This document shows positions 36,501-47,960 of a stretch of 64,000 bases of DNA, in pieces. The notes under the pieces are model-generated. The model was not told where the DNA came from and did no database searches. It saw only the letters and a program-made list of their open reading frames with translations. Source of the DNA: Dasyornis broadbenti (Eukaryota > Chordata > Aves > Passeriformes > Dasyornithidae); contig VZRN01000521.1 in assembly GCA_013397935.1 (NCBI GenBank), forward strand, positions 1,201,476 to 1,265,475, in the 5' to 3' direction. How positions within the stretch are numbered: position 1 is the stretch's first letter; each line of letters starts with the position of its first letter. Position numbers and translations under genes: made by a program.

Positions 36501-39500
36501 CCTGTGGAGGTGTGAGAGCAGATGATGTTTTATTAGTGGTTTATTCCTGTGAGGCTGAGCCTCTGCCAGGGGCTGCCAGAGCCAAGTTGTGATGGTCCAG
36601 GAGGGAATCCAGGTATCTCTGATGACGAAAGCGCTGGGTAAATGAAAAAGGCCTCCTCACACTTTACTGACATAACTTTGAAACATAACTGTGTGACCAG
36701 CTCGAGAATATTAAGGCACCCATCAGTCTGACCAGTGGATGGATGGGACCAGCATCATACTGACTTGCAAAAGAGGTGAGGATTTCTTTGGGATACAGCA
36801 ATTGTCACAGGCTGACAGTATGGAATTTATGATTTGTGCCCTTCTCCCATGCTCCATGGCTGCTACCACAGCTGTGGCCCCTTGAGACCCACTGCTTTGG
36901 CCCCAGTGTAATCTCAGTGAGCCTCAAAGGGATTCAGCGGCCCTTATCAGAGTTCTGTTCAGAAAGGGGATGATGCAGGAGATGCTGCTAAGGACTGCAG
37001 AGGTGATTCTCTAGGTTTTTGGGAGGTAGCTCATCAAGCTGGCAGGACCTATGCAGGGGCTATGGGGTACAGGAAATGCTTTCATGATGATCTGGATTAT
37101 ATCTCTATTGAAGAGCAAATGTTCCCTTGGGTATGGGTCAGCACGGGTGGCTTCAATGTGGAATACACACCTGCTTTTCCTAATTAACCTCCATTTGTTA
37201 ATGAACTACCAAATGGCCTGTGTATCTGTGGAGTCTCCTGGCAACCTTGAAGTTATTCACCTGATTTCTTTTGCTTTCACCTGAGACTGTCTGCTCCCAG
37301 CTCCCCGTGGGGCTTGAGAGTGTATGGAAGAGATGAGTCCTGCTCTTATCGTGTCTCATGGTGCCCCGCTCCTGTCCTCCTCTAAATCCTCAGCATTAAG
37401 TCACTGACAGCTTTCCTTAGGAAATCGGTAGCTTGTGTCCATGGCAATGATGATCACTTTGGTCAGCTCTGAAAAGCATTTGTGTTTCAGACAGGCTGTT
37501 TTCCCATTGGAAGTTGCTAATTTGTTGAAGGTTAAATTCATCTCTGGCTTCGGGATCTAAATCAAAAAAGGAATACTGAAAGTGAGCATTTTGCTATGGA
37601 TAAATCTTTTGCTACAGAAATGCTCCATTTTTCTGTATTAAAATGGCTGTTTTCACTTTGGTATTTGATCCCTAGTAAGAGTGAAAGGTATAATAGAAAA
37701 CTCTGCTTAACTGAAAAGGCCTATGTGCATGTGATGTCATTTACTTTTGAAACTTGACATTTATTCTGGTTCTCTTTGTTTTGGGTTTTTCCTCTCACCT
37801 CGAAGCAGAAATATCAAATTCACATTGTCAAAATGAAAAACTTACTATGTCATATTCCTTTGCAGCAACTTGTATAAGAATGTAAATGGTCAGAGGTGGT
37901 GTTAAACAATTCTGATGTCAGAACTTGTGGACCTGATGGCAAAGGTTTGATAGATTTGCCTCTACTTAAGTACAGCTAAGATCTCTGTAAATGCTTGTCA
38001 TGGAGATTTATGTAAGTGTAGTAACAAGTTTGCACATTCAGTAAGATCTGAACTTTTTGAAGGAAGATTAACAATTTTATAGTTATCATGGCTCAATAAG
38101 GATGTAAGAATCACCCAAGGAATATGGGGAATATAGTATAAGTTGACACATCTTATCTAAGTAAATACTAGTTACAAGATATTAATCCATATGTAGGTCT
38201 GGGATATTTTTAGTTAAGAACAGGAATGATTCCCGTTTCTATAGTATGTGGATTTTTTGCCTGTGGTTCAGAGAAAGATGAATGGATTTCCAGTGTGGTC
38301 CCCTTTCCCTGGCAAAATAGGGTACTTTATTGAATTGAATGCCAAAAAAATGATGAAATTCTGTTTATAAAATTTTTCTAAAGGGAAACTGAAATTGAAA
38401 GCAAATGTTCTTTTAGCATTTCTGTTCATAACTTGGAAACAAATAAACTGAAAGAACATTTTTAAAAAGGAGAATCCTGAAGACTTACCTTCACTTCCCG
38501 GGAAAGTGCAACATTCTTCTTTCTCACCAAAGGTAGAAATTCTTCACAAACCTGAGTCTTCAGCCAGCTCTAGTGCCTAACATCCCAAAATTAAGGGTAG
38601 TTGACAGGTAGTATTTGGTGAGTAGCATTACTAGTTTCCTCTCCAGAGAATTTGCCTGACTTTATGAACATCATCTGCACCACTGAACTCTCCAAAATTA
38701 CTTGTGGCCTTTTATTTTTGTAAAAGAAGACAGAAAAACACATCTCAGCTAACTCACTGAAAAAAAACGGAATATCCTGTCTGAGTCAGGTTTTTTAACT
38801 CGGCTCCCACAGAAGTGGTTATCAGTTATATTGGAACACGTTGAGTTTTGGTTTTTTTGTTATCTACAAAGAGTATTAAGATGAAATGCCCAAATTTTCA
38901 GTTCTTTCAGGTAGATGAGATGAATAATTAATTATAATAGAGGTGAAAGTGGTTGATCTCATACTGAGCCTGCAAAGTGATTTCTAAAACAAAGTAAACC
39001 GTATGTGAAGGTTACTGAAGTCTTCAAGCCTCTGGGCCATTCATCATTTCCAATAATTTTCTTAACCAATGCTTCACTCAAAACCGTAAAAAAACTCTAT
39101 GTATCTTTTCTATCTGATGGCTGCTTAAAGCAATGGAATTTAAATGGTTTCCTTATACTTTGATACTTTTTTCAGTGTTAAACAAATAATCATATATGTT
39201 TAGATCATAGGGAGTTAGCTGGGTTTAGTTTCCTTCATTTAGAGATCTTGCTTCATTTGGGGTGCAGAGAGACATGAATGTCATAGACCTTTTCAAACGA
39301 TTTCTAAATTAAGTACAGTAAATTCCTCTGTAAAACATCTCATGAGACCTGATGATCAAAGTCTTACAGGAGATTTATCAAAACCAAATAGTTTTTACAT
39401 AGAGTATATTGTAGCTTCAGATAATGTTGTTGTTGCTCCACTCTTCACTTTAAAGTGATAAAGAGTGGTGCTTCTTTATTTTCTGGGTCCTTCACTGGTT

Positions 39501-39599
39501 TAAGAGGAAAAGATGGCATCAGGAACCAATTTGATCTTGTTTTGAAGTTTGCCTTACACTCTCTTTCTCCTAAGAGACACAGAGGGCCGGCTGTTCCCT
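36501..39599. other. Non-coding spacer
   Basis: No gene recognised in 3.1 kb. Confidence 0.65.
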
Positions 39600-39840
39600 G
39601 CTTACCAGCCTCCATGTGCTCCCATCCTGAGTGATGAAATCCAAGTCCTCTGCTGCATAAATCTGGGAAAGCTCAGTGAAGTGTGAATCTGATCGCTCTG
39701 ATTAGCGCTGATTAGTTGCAAGCTGGAGTGTGAATAAGCAGCCTGACATTTTGTTATATGAGACAGAAGAAATTGCATTTGCATGGTGAAGTATTTATGG
39801 TCATGTTTGTGACTTGCTTCATTCACATCTGGTCCAGGGT
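39600..39840. promoter_or_regulatory. Candidate enhancer: phased CTGATTAG repeats plus octamer
   Basis: CTGATCGC at 39689, CTGATTAG at 39698-39705 and CTGATTAG at 39708-39715 follow one another at 9-10 base spacing, about one helical turn. A perfect POU octamer ATTTGCAT lies at 39777-39784, overlapped on its left by TTGCAT. CpGs at about 39694 and 39706 survive between the repeats. The combination suggests a homeodomain plus POU enhancer. Target and activity are unknown. Confidence 0.45.
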
Positions 39841-39994
39841 TGTCCTCTGGGAATGGCAGGAAAGAGAACAGGAGGGAAATGTGAAATGGTTCAGCAGAAA
39901 CCAGAGAACAAAGACAAGATATTTCCTACCCCTGTAAATCCTAATTTGGATAAGAGAAAGTTTGTGGCAATAGGAGGTACAAGACCATAGTTGC
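39841..39994. other. Non-coding spacer
   Basis: Nothing recognised. Confidence 0.6.
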
Positions 39995-40024
39995 AAAAAG
40001 AAAGAAAAAAAAAAAATATATATA
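39995..40024. repeat. A-rich run with (TA)n
   Basis: AAAAAGAAAG, then about 12 A, then four TA units. Simple sequence. Confidence 0.8.
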
Positions 40025-40137
40025 ATGCAAGTGACTTTGTTTGAGTTTATTCTCTTCTGTGCTTCTTCTGCCATAAAGTCATTGCTACAATAGTCAGGTT
40101 TTCAGGATCTCAAGGAGATAAGTGGATGGGAGGATGA

Positions 40138-40178
40138 TTTTTTTTGTTGTTGTTGTTTAATTTCTTTTTTTTATTATT
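40138..40178. repeat. T-rich tract with (TTG)n and (ATT)n
   Basis: T8, three to four TTG units, another T8, then ATTATT. A similar T8-(GTT)n run recurs at 40298-40312. Confidence 0.8.
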
Positions 40179-42160
40179 CTGTCTTGCTGTTCTGATTCTT
40201 CTGCTGCTTCTCTTTCTCTTGAATACTATTAGACTAAAGAAACTACTTAGTAAGAAATGTATGAAAAATAATTTGGATGGAAAGTTGTAGACATAAATTT
40301 TTTTTGTTGTTGAAATAATGCCTATTGATGCTGGTACACTATTAATTTCACATAGAGGAATTTTCTGCTGAGGTATATATTTTCAATCAATCCTATTTTT
40401 TTTTTTTAACCACATGACAATCTTATCTTCAACCAGTTAATCTAATCCTTGATCAAGTAGTAGGTATGAAAATTCTGTAAGAACCAACTGTGCCCCAATA
40501 TAAACATGGAGACTGCCTGAAAGTGTATGTTCATATTTTTACTTAAATACAAATGCTATCTTCCTTTTAGCCTGCTTTTTTATTTGACTGTATCAGCTCT
40601 TCTGAAGACTAGTTCCGGGTATTTACAAATAGGCAGGTGTTTGGGGGAGCAGGCAGCTGGAGGGGCTGTGGGGAGAGAAAGCAATGAGATGGTTCTTCTT
40701 CCTGTTGCATCTCTTGGGAGCCCAGGGGGTGCCAGGATGGAGAGAGCTGGGGAAGAGGGGAGGGATGCAGCAAGGACTGCTGCTTCACAGCAGGCTCCCT
40801 CTCTGCTGCTCTCCTGGAGCCCTGACTCCAAGGACTGGCAGGAGTTGGTGGCTGATTCTCGTTCCCTCCATGCCCCACCCAAGCCATACTCTGCTCTTTA
40901 AAACCCCCTTTGTATGGCAGAGACCAGCCTATCTCTGCTGTGACCTCAGCTGTGATCTCACTATGTCCTTTGTGGTGTCATGCTGCATAGCCAACATGGA
41001 CATTTGACATTTTTTACCACCAGATATGGCCTGCACAACTAAATAACATCTTGTAGTTAGAGGTGCATTAATTTCTTCCGTTGTTTGTACAGAGACATTC
41101 ATTCTCGTGTTGAAACTTGTGATTCAGACTGAGTCAGAAAGCAGCAATATCTGTATTGAAAGGAAGAGATGAGGTTAAAGGAACAGAAAATTAATTTCAG
41201 CATATGCCTCTCTCAGTTTACAGTAATCAAAGGTTTAATGATAGGTTCAGCTTGTCCTAGTTGTCAGGATTTTTATTATTGTTATTAATTTATTTTGTCA
41301 AAAATTAGGTTTGTTCCATATCCTGTTTTTAATGTAGACAACCCTCACATGCCTGGTCTCTCTCGTGATATGAAATTCAATATTTCATATTTCCAGTCAA
41401 GGCCATAATCAAATTAAACATGGTGCTGAGATGTCCTTGCTGTGGAGTTCACTGATGTAGCTCAGTGAAGGAAACAGGGAGGTCACATGAGCCTTGTAGA
41501 CCATAGAAGGAGTCACTCTTATTTTCCCATTAAATGACAGAGCAGAATGAATCTGAGTGGTACCTGTGTCCTGGCCATTTGTGGACAAGGACGGTGTGTG
41601 AGATCAGCAAAGCTGAGCTGTTTCCCACTCTGTGGCCGCCAAGTGCTCCAGCTACTGGAGAAGGTGGCTTTAGATCTTGCTAAAAAAATTGTTTCTTCAC
41701 TGAGAACATCTTAACTCTTGTCTTAGAGACAATAAGGACAGATGATGAGGGTAGCTGATGAGGCTCAGTTGTTGGCCTTGTACCTTGGTGTTTGTTAGAC
41801 TGCAGTTAATTATGGTTTTCATTATTTATTAATCTTGTTTCATTTTAAGGGACAACCTACTTGTATAACAGATCTAACAGCCATGTAACTTTTAACTAGA
41901 TAATGGTCAACTCTAGCTCAGATCAATATTACTGTTTTTATTTTTTTGTTCTAGTGAAGGGCAGCAAACATAAAGTATGCTGCTGTTTTCTTATAAAAGA
42001 GCTCCATTTTCTGTTCTGAAAGGCTGTAACCTAAATGATGGTCATGAAAAAGAACGGGTAAAGGATGAGATGTAACAACAAAAAGTTATAACATGAAGAA
42101 ATCAACTCTGAAAGTCTCCCTGTGTTAGTTAATTCTGTGTCTGGGACTGCTAGATGTATT
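40179..42160. other. Non-coding spacer with a GC-richer patch
   Basis: A GC-richer patch at about 40610-40900 has frames of 92-124 codons open on both strands (the longest is 40527-40901). No domain is recognisable and no frame is favoured over the others, so no gene is called. Confidence 0.6.
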
Positions 42161-42196
42161 AATTATATAGCTTTAGGATGAATTATATAGCTTTAG
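42161..42196. repeat. Perfect 16-mer tandem duplication
   Basis: AATTATATAGCTTTAG at 42161-42176 recurs exactly at 42181-42196 after four bases (period 20). It is a recent local duplication, since both copies are identical. Confidence 0.9.
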
Positions 42197-42780
42197 AAAT
42201 GTTCCTATTTCTATGAAATTGTCCTCCCTTATCCAAGCCTAACTTGATCAAGACCTGAGGCTGAGACAGGAGTCTTCTGTTGGTAACATTTTCTTGTGAA
42301 GTCAGTGCTGGGGTACAGGTGGGAGGTTTCCTTCTCTTTTGCTGGGAAACACCAGTAATTTGGAACTAAACTATTCTGCAGAAAATTTCTAAGGTCACAA
42401 AAAGAATATTTCTTTCAAAAGGTCTGTATATGCCACTCATTCCCACTACAAAGTAGTTGGTAGCCCATTGGTTCAGGTGAGAAATAGCTGTGCCTGCTTA
42501 TCCTACAAGTCTTCAGATATTCTGGTAGGCTTAGGGAAACCTCTTTACCTCACCAAAATGGACTTCTGAGTTTCCAGCACTCTGTTCTTTCTTGTCCTTG
42601 TCAGCACAGAGTGCAGATGTGTAACTCAGAAATGCTGGAAAAGGTTTACCTGGGGGGTTCAGCTCAGGTCCAGCATTAAAGATGAACTCCTGAGAGCTCC
42701 TGCCTTGAAAGTTACCTTTAGCTATTCATTGTAGGCATCATCATTAGAGACTATTTGTAATATTCATTTTGTTCTGCTTT
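42197..42780. other. Non-coding spacer
   Basis: Nothing recognised. Confidence 0.65.
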
Positions 42781-42865
42781 CTTATACTGATATCTTAACC
42801 TTGCAAAATCCAGCTTCTGGATCATGTGACGTCAGCTATCAGATTACACAACCCATTAAACAATG
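42781..42865. promoter_or_regulatory. Full palindromic CRE with adjacent E-box
   Basis: TGACGTCA at 42827-42834 is a perfect cAMP-response element, the binding site for CREB/ATF dimers. CATGTG, an E-box-like motif, overlaps its left edge at 42824-42829. The central CpG has survived in CpG-poor sequence, which hints at constraint. The target gene is unknown. Confidence 0.4.
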
Positions 42866-45800
42866 TCTTATCTTTCAGTGCCTATTTCCATTGTTCTTCG
42901 TACACGTCTTAATTCACATGTGCTGTATCCTCCGTGTGCCTGGAAACATTTCCATTAGTTAGTCAGCTGAAACATGCTTGATTCTACCCATATTCTGACA
43001 ATAAGGCCAACAGGTGGTTGTTTTTGTTTTTTTTTCTGGTATAAATTGTCTGGTTCTCAGAAGAGCAATAAAACTTTTGGCTGCTTTAAAAAAAAAAGAA
43101 AAAAGTGTATGAACAATAATGCTATTCTTAAGTTTTTGCTACACAAAATATTTTTGTTTTCATGTTTCTCATGTCTCACAGCATGAGCAAATCTGTCTCT
43201 TGTCTCGTACATGTACCACGTGCATATTGTCTCTTACCAGTGTGAGATGGATGAGATTCTTTAAATTGCTTCTTCAAATAATTTTACTTTGCTGTTTGAA
43301 TAGCTTCTAAATGAGGGCTAGCACCCTCCTTAGGGTGCTTAGGCTATTTCTGCTCTTTTTACAGTATGAAATATTTTGTGTGAAAGGTTAACACAAAGTG
43401 CCTTTAAATTGTACTCTAGCCTCAAAATTTACATGCTAATTTTTTTCCTATAGGCAATTCATTTTATTTCCTCTCTGACAGACCTGGTTAAAAACTGTCC
43501 TCCAAAACTACTGTTGCTTCAATAATCTTTACTTTCATTTCAAATCCTAATGAAAGTATAAACAGTGCAATGTTTAAATAGTTGAAAGCAAGTATTATTT
43601 TTGAAATTATATTTACATATCTAAAATAGAAATAGTGTCTGGAATTGTATTTCCAGAGGAGATATTCCTGCATGGACCTTCATATCAGCTTGGAGCTGGG
43701 GGCTCAGTGCACCATCAGGCAGCCCAGGAAACAACTGGTGAGGGCACTTTGGTGAGTTCTTGCTGCAGCCCTGGCTCTCGTCCCTGAGGTAGCTCAATGG
43801 ATATCCACCAGGATTTACCACAGCCTGGCCCCGACATGACTGCAATGCCCTATTAGAGTCTGAGTCTGACTGTCAGCTTTGAAAGAATGTCTGAAATCCC
43901 ATCCATACAGAGGGGGGGAAAAAATTGTTAACGTGATTCTCCTCCAAAATATTTTTTTTTAATCTGAAAATGTAATTGAATCAGCATGGTCATCATTTCA
44001 AACTTGTTCTGTAACTGTTTTTTCAACCTGCTTCAATAACCATTTAAAATATAAGCCATTATGTGGTCAAAAAGAAAAACAACAAATTATTGAACGAACG
44101 ATTCATTGTAACATTAAAGTGCAGGACACTCAAGTGAAGCCAATGTATAACTGATTAATTAAGTTAAGAAAAATCAATAATAAAAACACAAAGTGCCTAC
44201 ACAAAAACCATACCAATGCTAGGCCCCTCCAAAGAGACATTTTCTGGGAAAAGCACTTGGCTTTATCATAGTTCCAGCACATATGAAACTGGCCCCTAAG
44301 GTTAAAGGAATTACTTTGTTGGGTGTTTTGAAAGATAGTGCCTTAAAAGGCCTTGTGGGTTCATTTCAGTAAGTTATTGAAATCCTGACAGCCTTTGAAG
44401 TAATGGAAGACAGAAGAACTCCTGCTTGCAACCTGCACAGCAAAGAGAAAAATAATTAAACTGAGCAATCTCTATTATCACAGATGCCAAACTGAGCAAC
44501 CAGTTACAACCTGAATGCAGTTTTTGGTTAAGCAGCACACACACCATGACTTACGTATTTTTGAACTGAAACCTTCCAGGTATTCCCCAAGTTTTCTCTA
44601 CAGGGCTTCTGAGACAGCACGTGGAGCAGAGGCCCATTGAGGGGGGCCTGATCAGCACTTGAATCCAGCAGCATGAGGAGGGGATGGGAAAGCAGAAAAT
44701 ACATTAAAAGAAGTGAGAATAGAATTTACAGAGCCCTGAAAGAGAGGAGAGATTGTCTAAAGATAATGAGAATGCTCCTGTTCAGTAATACATCTCTTGA
44801 GCGAGTAGAGTCTCTCTGGGAACCACTTGCCTCAGCAAAAGATGAGCCTAAAACTTGTCTTCTTTGCCTGATACAGAAAGTGAAATATAGATTAGGGTTC
44901 TGAACCCACTTTTGTGCATTGGGACTGTGTCCAGCGCTGTCAAACACATGCAACAGTTGACCTTTCTACTGCTTTTATGAAGATTGTTGCTGGTGGACTC
45001 CTGCCACAAGAAAATAGAGAAGTGGGTTGTAAAATAGCTTGCTTAGACTTGACAAGTTTGCTGAGCGTTTCTTCCCCAAATTAGAATGAAAAAGTCGAAG
45101 GTAGACTTCAGCTTTCTCAGCTGACACATCCTTGGCTTCAGAGTTGAAAGTGTTTCAACATCTCTGTGAATTTCAGCAGATATTTGGGTTCACTTTTAAT
45201 GTGCTTGATGTCAGCACAGTGTAGCTGAAAGCCAAAACTCCCTGCCAAGAAAGAAATGTGTCCAATATCAATCATCATGTACTTAGCAGCCTGAGTCCTG
45301 TCTGGACCAATGACTTTACTGACTTTATTCCCATATCTAGGTTACTTCTTTTTGATCCCATAAATAGGATGATTGGAAGACATAGCCTAAAATATCTAAA
45401 GTGATCAAAAATAGAAGTACATGGATACTACACTTTTAGTTGGGTGTATTTTTCCTTGACTTTACAAGAACAGGCATATTTCTCCATAGTAAAATTCCAA
45501 CCTGGAACAAATTATGAAGGGACTACTCTCAATGGGCATAAATCAGCATAGCGACGTCAATTTACAGGGATTTGAACTCCTGGGTTTTGGGGGCGTTTTT
45601 GTTCCACTTGAAAATTTACCACTTTCACGTAAAATATCCTCCTTACTAAGAATTGTTTTCATACATGCTGTGATCAAAATGTTGAGTTTTTTTCCCGTCT
45701 CCTTTCATTGTTACCACAAAAAAGCTGATCTTGTGAATAGGTTTATGCAGCTCTAATGAAGAATGACCTGATCTCTGCAAGGATACACGTGAGACTTTGT

Positions 45801-46724
45801 TGTTCCATAGTTTCCACCGAGCATGACATGTCTGGAATGCTTTATGATGACTGCATCATCAAAGTACTAGGGGGTAAAAAAATTGAAGAAGTCTCTGAGC
45901 CTGCGTATTGACTTGCTTTACCATTTTATTGGGTTAGTCATCATTATAAATCAAATTCTAAATCTCAGAGTTTGATGATGTTGTTAAATTACCTTGGTGC
46001 CACCTCTGAGTACTGCCAGTGCTTCACGTCTTGGGCACTTTGCAATAAAGTGAGGGGTATGTTTTACTTCTAAGGTGAGGCTGGCCCTGGGACAAGACAA
46101 GGATTTCCTGAGGTTTTGCAGCTGTATCTTGTGATTGTAGCCCCGTGCTTGCAGAGCAGCTCCGTGCTAAGCACTGTGCCTCTCCTTCCTTGTCCCTGCA
46201 GGTAGTGGCATCCCACGTAGGGAAGACGGAAGCAGAGCTGATCTACCAATGTCTAGCACAAAACTGCTAGGCTACCTTTGCAAAAATAACAGTTTTCCTC
46301 TGAGTATTGTAAATGAAAACCTCCTCTAATGCAAGGGAAGTGAAAATGCTGCAAAGGCTCCGGTTCTGGTGGTAAACTATGAGACACAGCCAGAGCTGCT
46401 CCTTCATGTGTCACAAAGTCTGTGTTGCCTAAAGGAAAGTCTCCTTCAGTTTAAATTATAGATAAGCCATTCTTTTAGAGCAGGTACTTCTGAATTCTTT
46501 GCAGATAATCATAGATGCATTGCAGCATAGGAACAGTGCCTTTTTCAGAAAAGATGTATTTTTATAAGCACAATATTCTCAAAAATGTGTGTAAACTTGC
46601 ACATATTTCTGTTGTTTATCCGTCTGTCTGTCCAGACTGAAGAAAACTCACCAGTGTTCCTTAAGTCTTTTAACCTGAATCAGATGTGGAGAGATAAACG
46701 GACTATGTCCTCATATTGAATATT
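42866..46724. other. Non-coding spacer
   Basis: No gene recognised. An acceptor-like polypyrimidine-CAG at about 46178-46201 is followed by an open stretch of 22 codons ending at 46270; this is too little to call an exon. An NKX2-like TCAAGTG lies at about 44131. Confidence 0.6.
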
Positions 46725-46870
46725 TTATAACTCATTATTTGGCACTGAATTTAGTCCTTTGCCATAACACTGTTTGATGTAATGAAAGGTGCCAGTCAGG
46801 TGAGACTCGGCTAAAGTTCAGAGCAAACCTGCCTGTGACAAACAAGCTTCAGAGAATGTCCCCATTAAGA
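46725..46870. promoter_or_regulatory. Weak candidate conserved non-coding patch
   Basis: An AT-rich lead-in with ATTATTTGG is followed by a mixed-composition stretch with CAGGTGAG (E-box) at about 46797-46804 and TGTAATGAAAGG at about 46776. The texture resembles a conserved element but there is no independent support. Confidence 0.2.
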
Positions 46871-47719
46871 CATTTCCACTGCTAATGAAGGTTGCAACAC
46901 AAGTGTCAGCAGAAAGGCAACATCCTCCCAACCCCCAAGTGAGAGGTGTCAGACAGGGAAGAACCTGCTGGCACTGCCATGGCAGCTGTGATCTGGATGC
47001 AGTGACACAGGGTAAAACCTGTGGTCTTGGAGATGAATTTGAACAAAGAGAAGCTTATACTGGAGGTGTCAAGCAGTTGCATTCAGCCAGAAGCAGCCAC
47101 TCGAGTTTTTGATCTTGAAGACCTCTTCTGCAGATGATGCCAAGACTTGTTGCAGATTTAGAGTTCAGAAATGGGGAAGATCTTTTCTATCATTCAAACA
47201 GACTTGGCTTTTATGGTGTCTGTGGAAAAAGAAGAAAAGACCATGATTACTGCTAATGAATTTCTGATTTAAAATTTTCAGTACTTGTTATTGTTCCCAT
47301 AAATTGTACCTGTAAGAAACATTGCCTTAAGCAAAATTATTTCAAAATTTCTAATTTACTCTTTTTATTAGAAGAAGCCTAGACTTTTGGTCAGGCCCCA
47401 CTTCAGGGTGACTCAGTGTAGCTCTATTCAAGCTGAAGGCACTCCATGAATTCATACATGATGAGAAACCAGCTTGCAGTTTAGAAGTCATGGAAAAACT
47501 TCTGTTTTGGCTCTTCTAAAACTGTTTCCTCCTCCCTCCATCCAAGACAATGTCTTGGATGTGTGGGAAAGAGAGGAAAATATAGAAATTTCTATTGACT
47601 GGAATAGTGCATCTTCTGTTTTTAGACCTCCAAAGATGCGTGTTTTGTGAACAGAGATTTTTGTTAGGTGTAATTAAATTAATTTGCAAGGAAGTTACTA
47701 ATTTCATTGAAAGCTAGAG
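46871..47719. other. Non-coding spacer
   Basis: No gene recognised. Confidence 0.65.
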
Positions 47720-47960
47720 ATCCTCCCAATGCGTGACTCATCATAACTCCACCTCAGCCCTGGCCCGCAGGGATAACTAACTCCTTTGGTGAGAAGATAA
47801 TTTTATTTTAATTCTCATGTAGTCATTGGACAACTTGAAGACAAATGCCAGCTATCAATCTTTATGAGTGAATTATTGTTCTCACTATTAGGGTGTGGTG
47901 GAGTAAAGGATGTCATACTTTAGTACCTATAAAGCTTTTTGGATATAATTCTGTGTGTAA
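47720..47960. promoter_or_regulatory. Candidate regulatory patch with AP-1 site
   Basis: A consensus AP-1 site TGACTCA lies at 47734-47740, preceded by GCG. A GATAA motif at about 47798 and TAT/AAT-rich homeodomain-like cores follow. Motif evidence only. Confidence 0.3.

Noticed and set aside
40527..40901. 124-codon plus-strand frame as a gene
   Set aside because: Minus-strand frames of similar length cover the same GC-rich patch, and no homology is recognisable.
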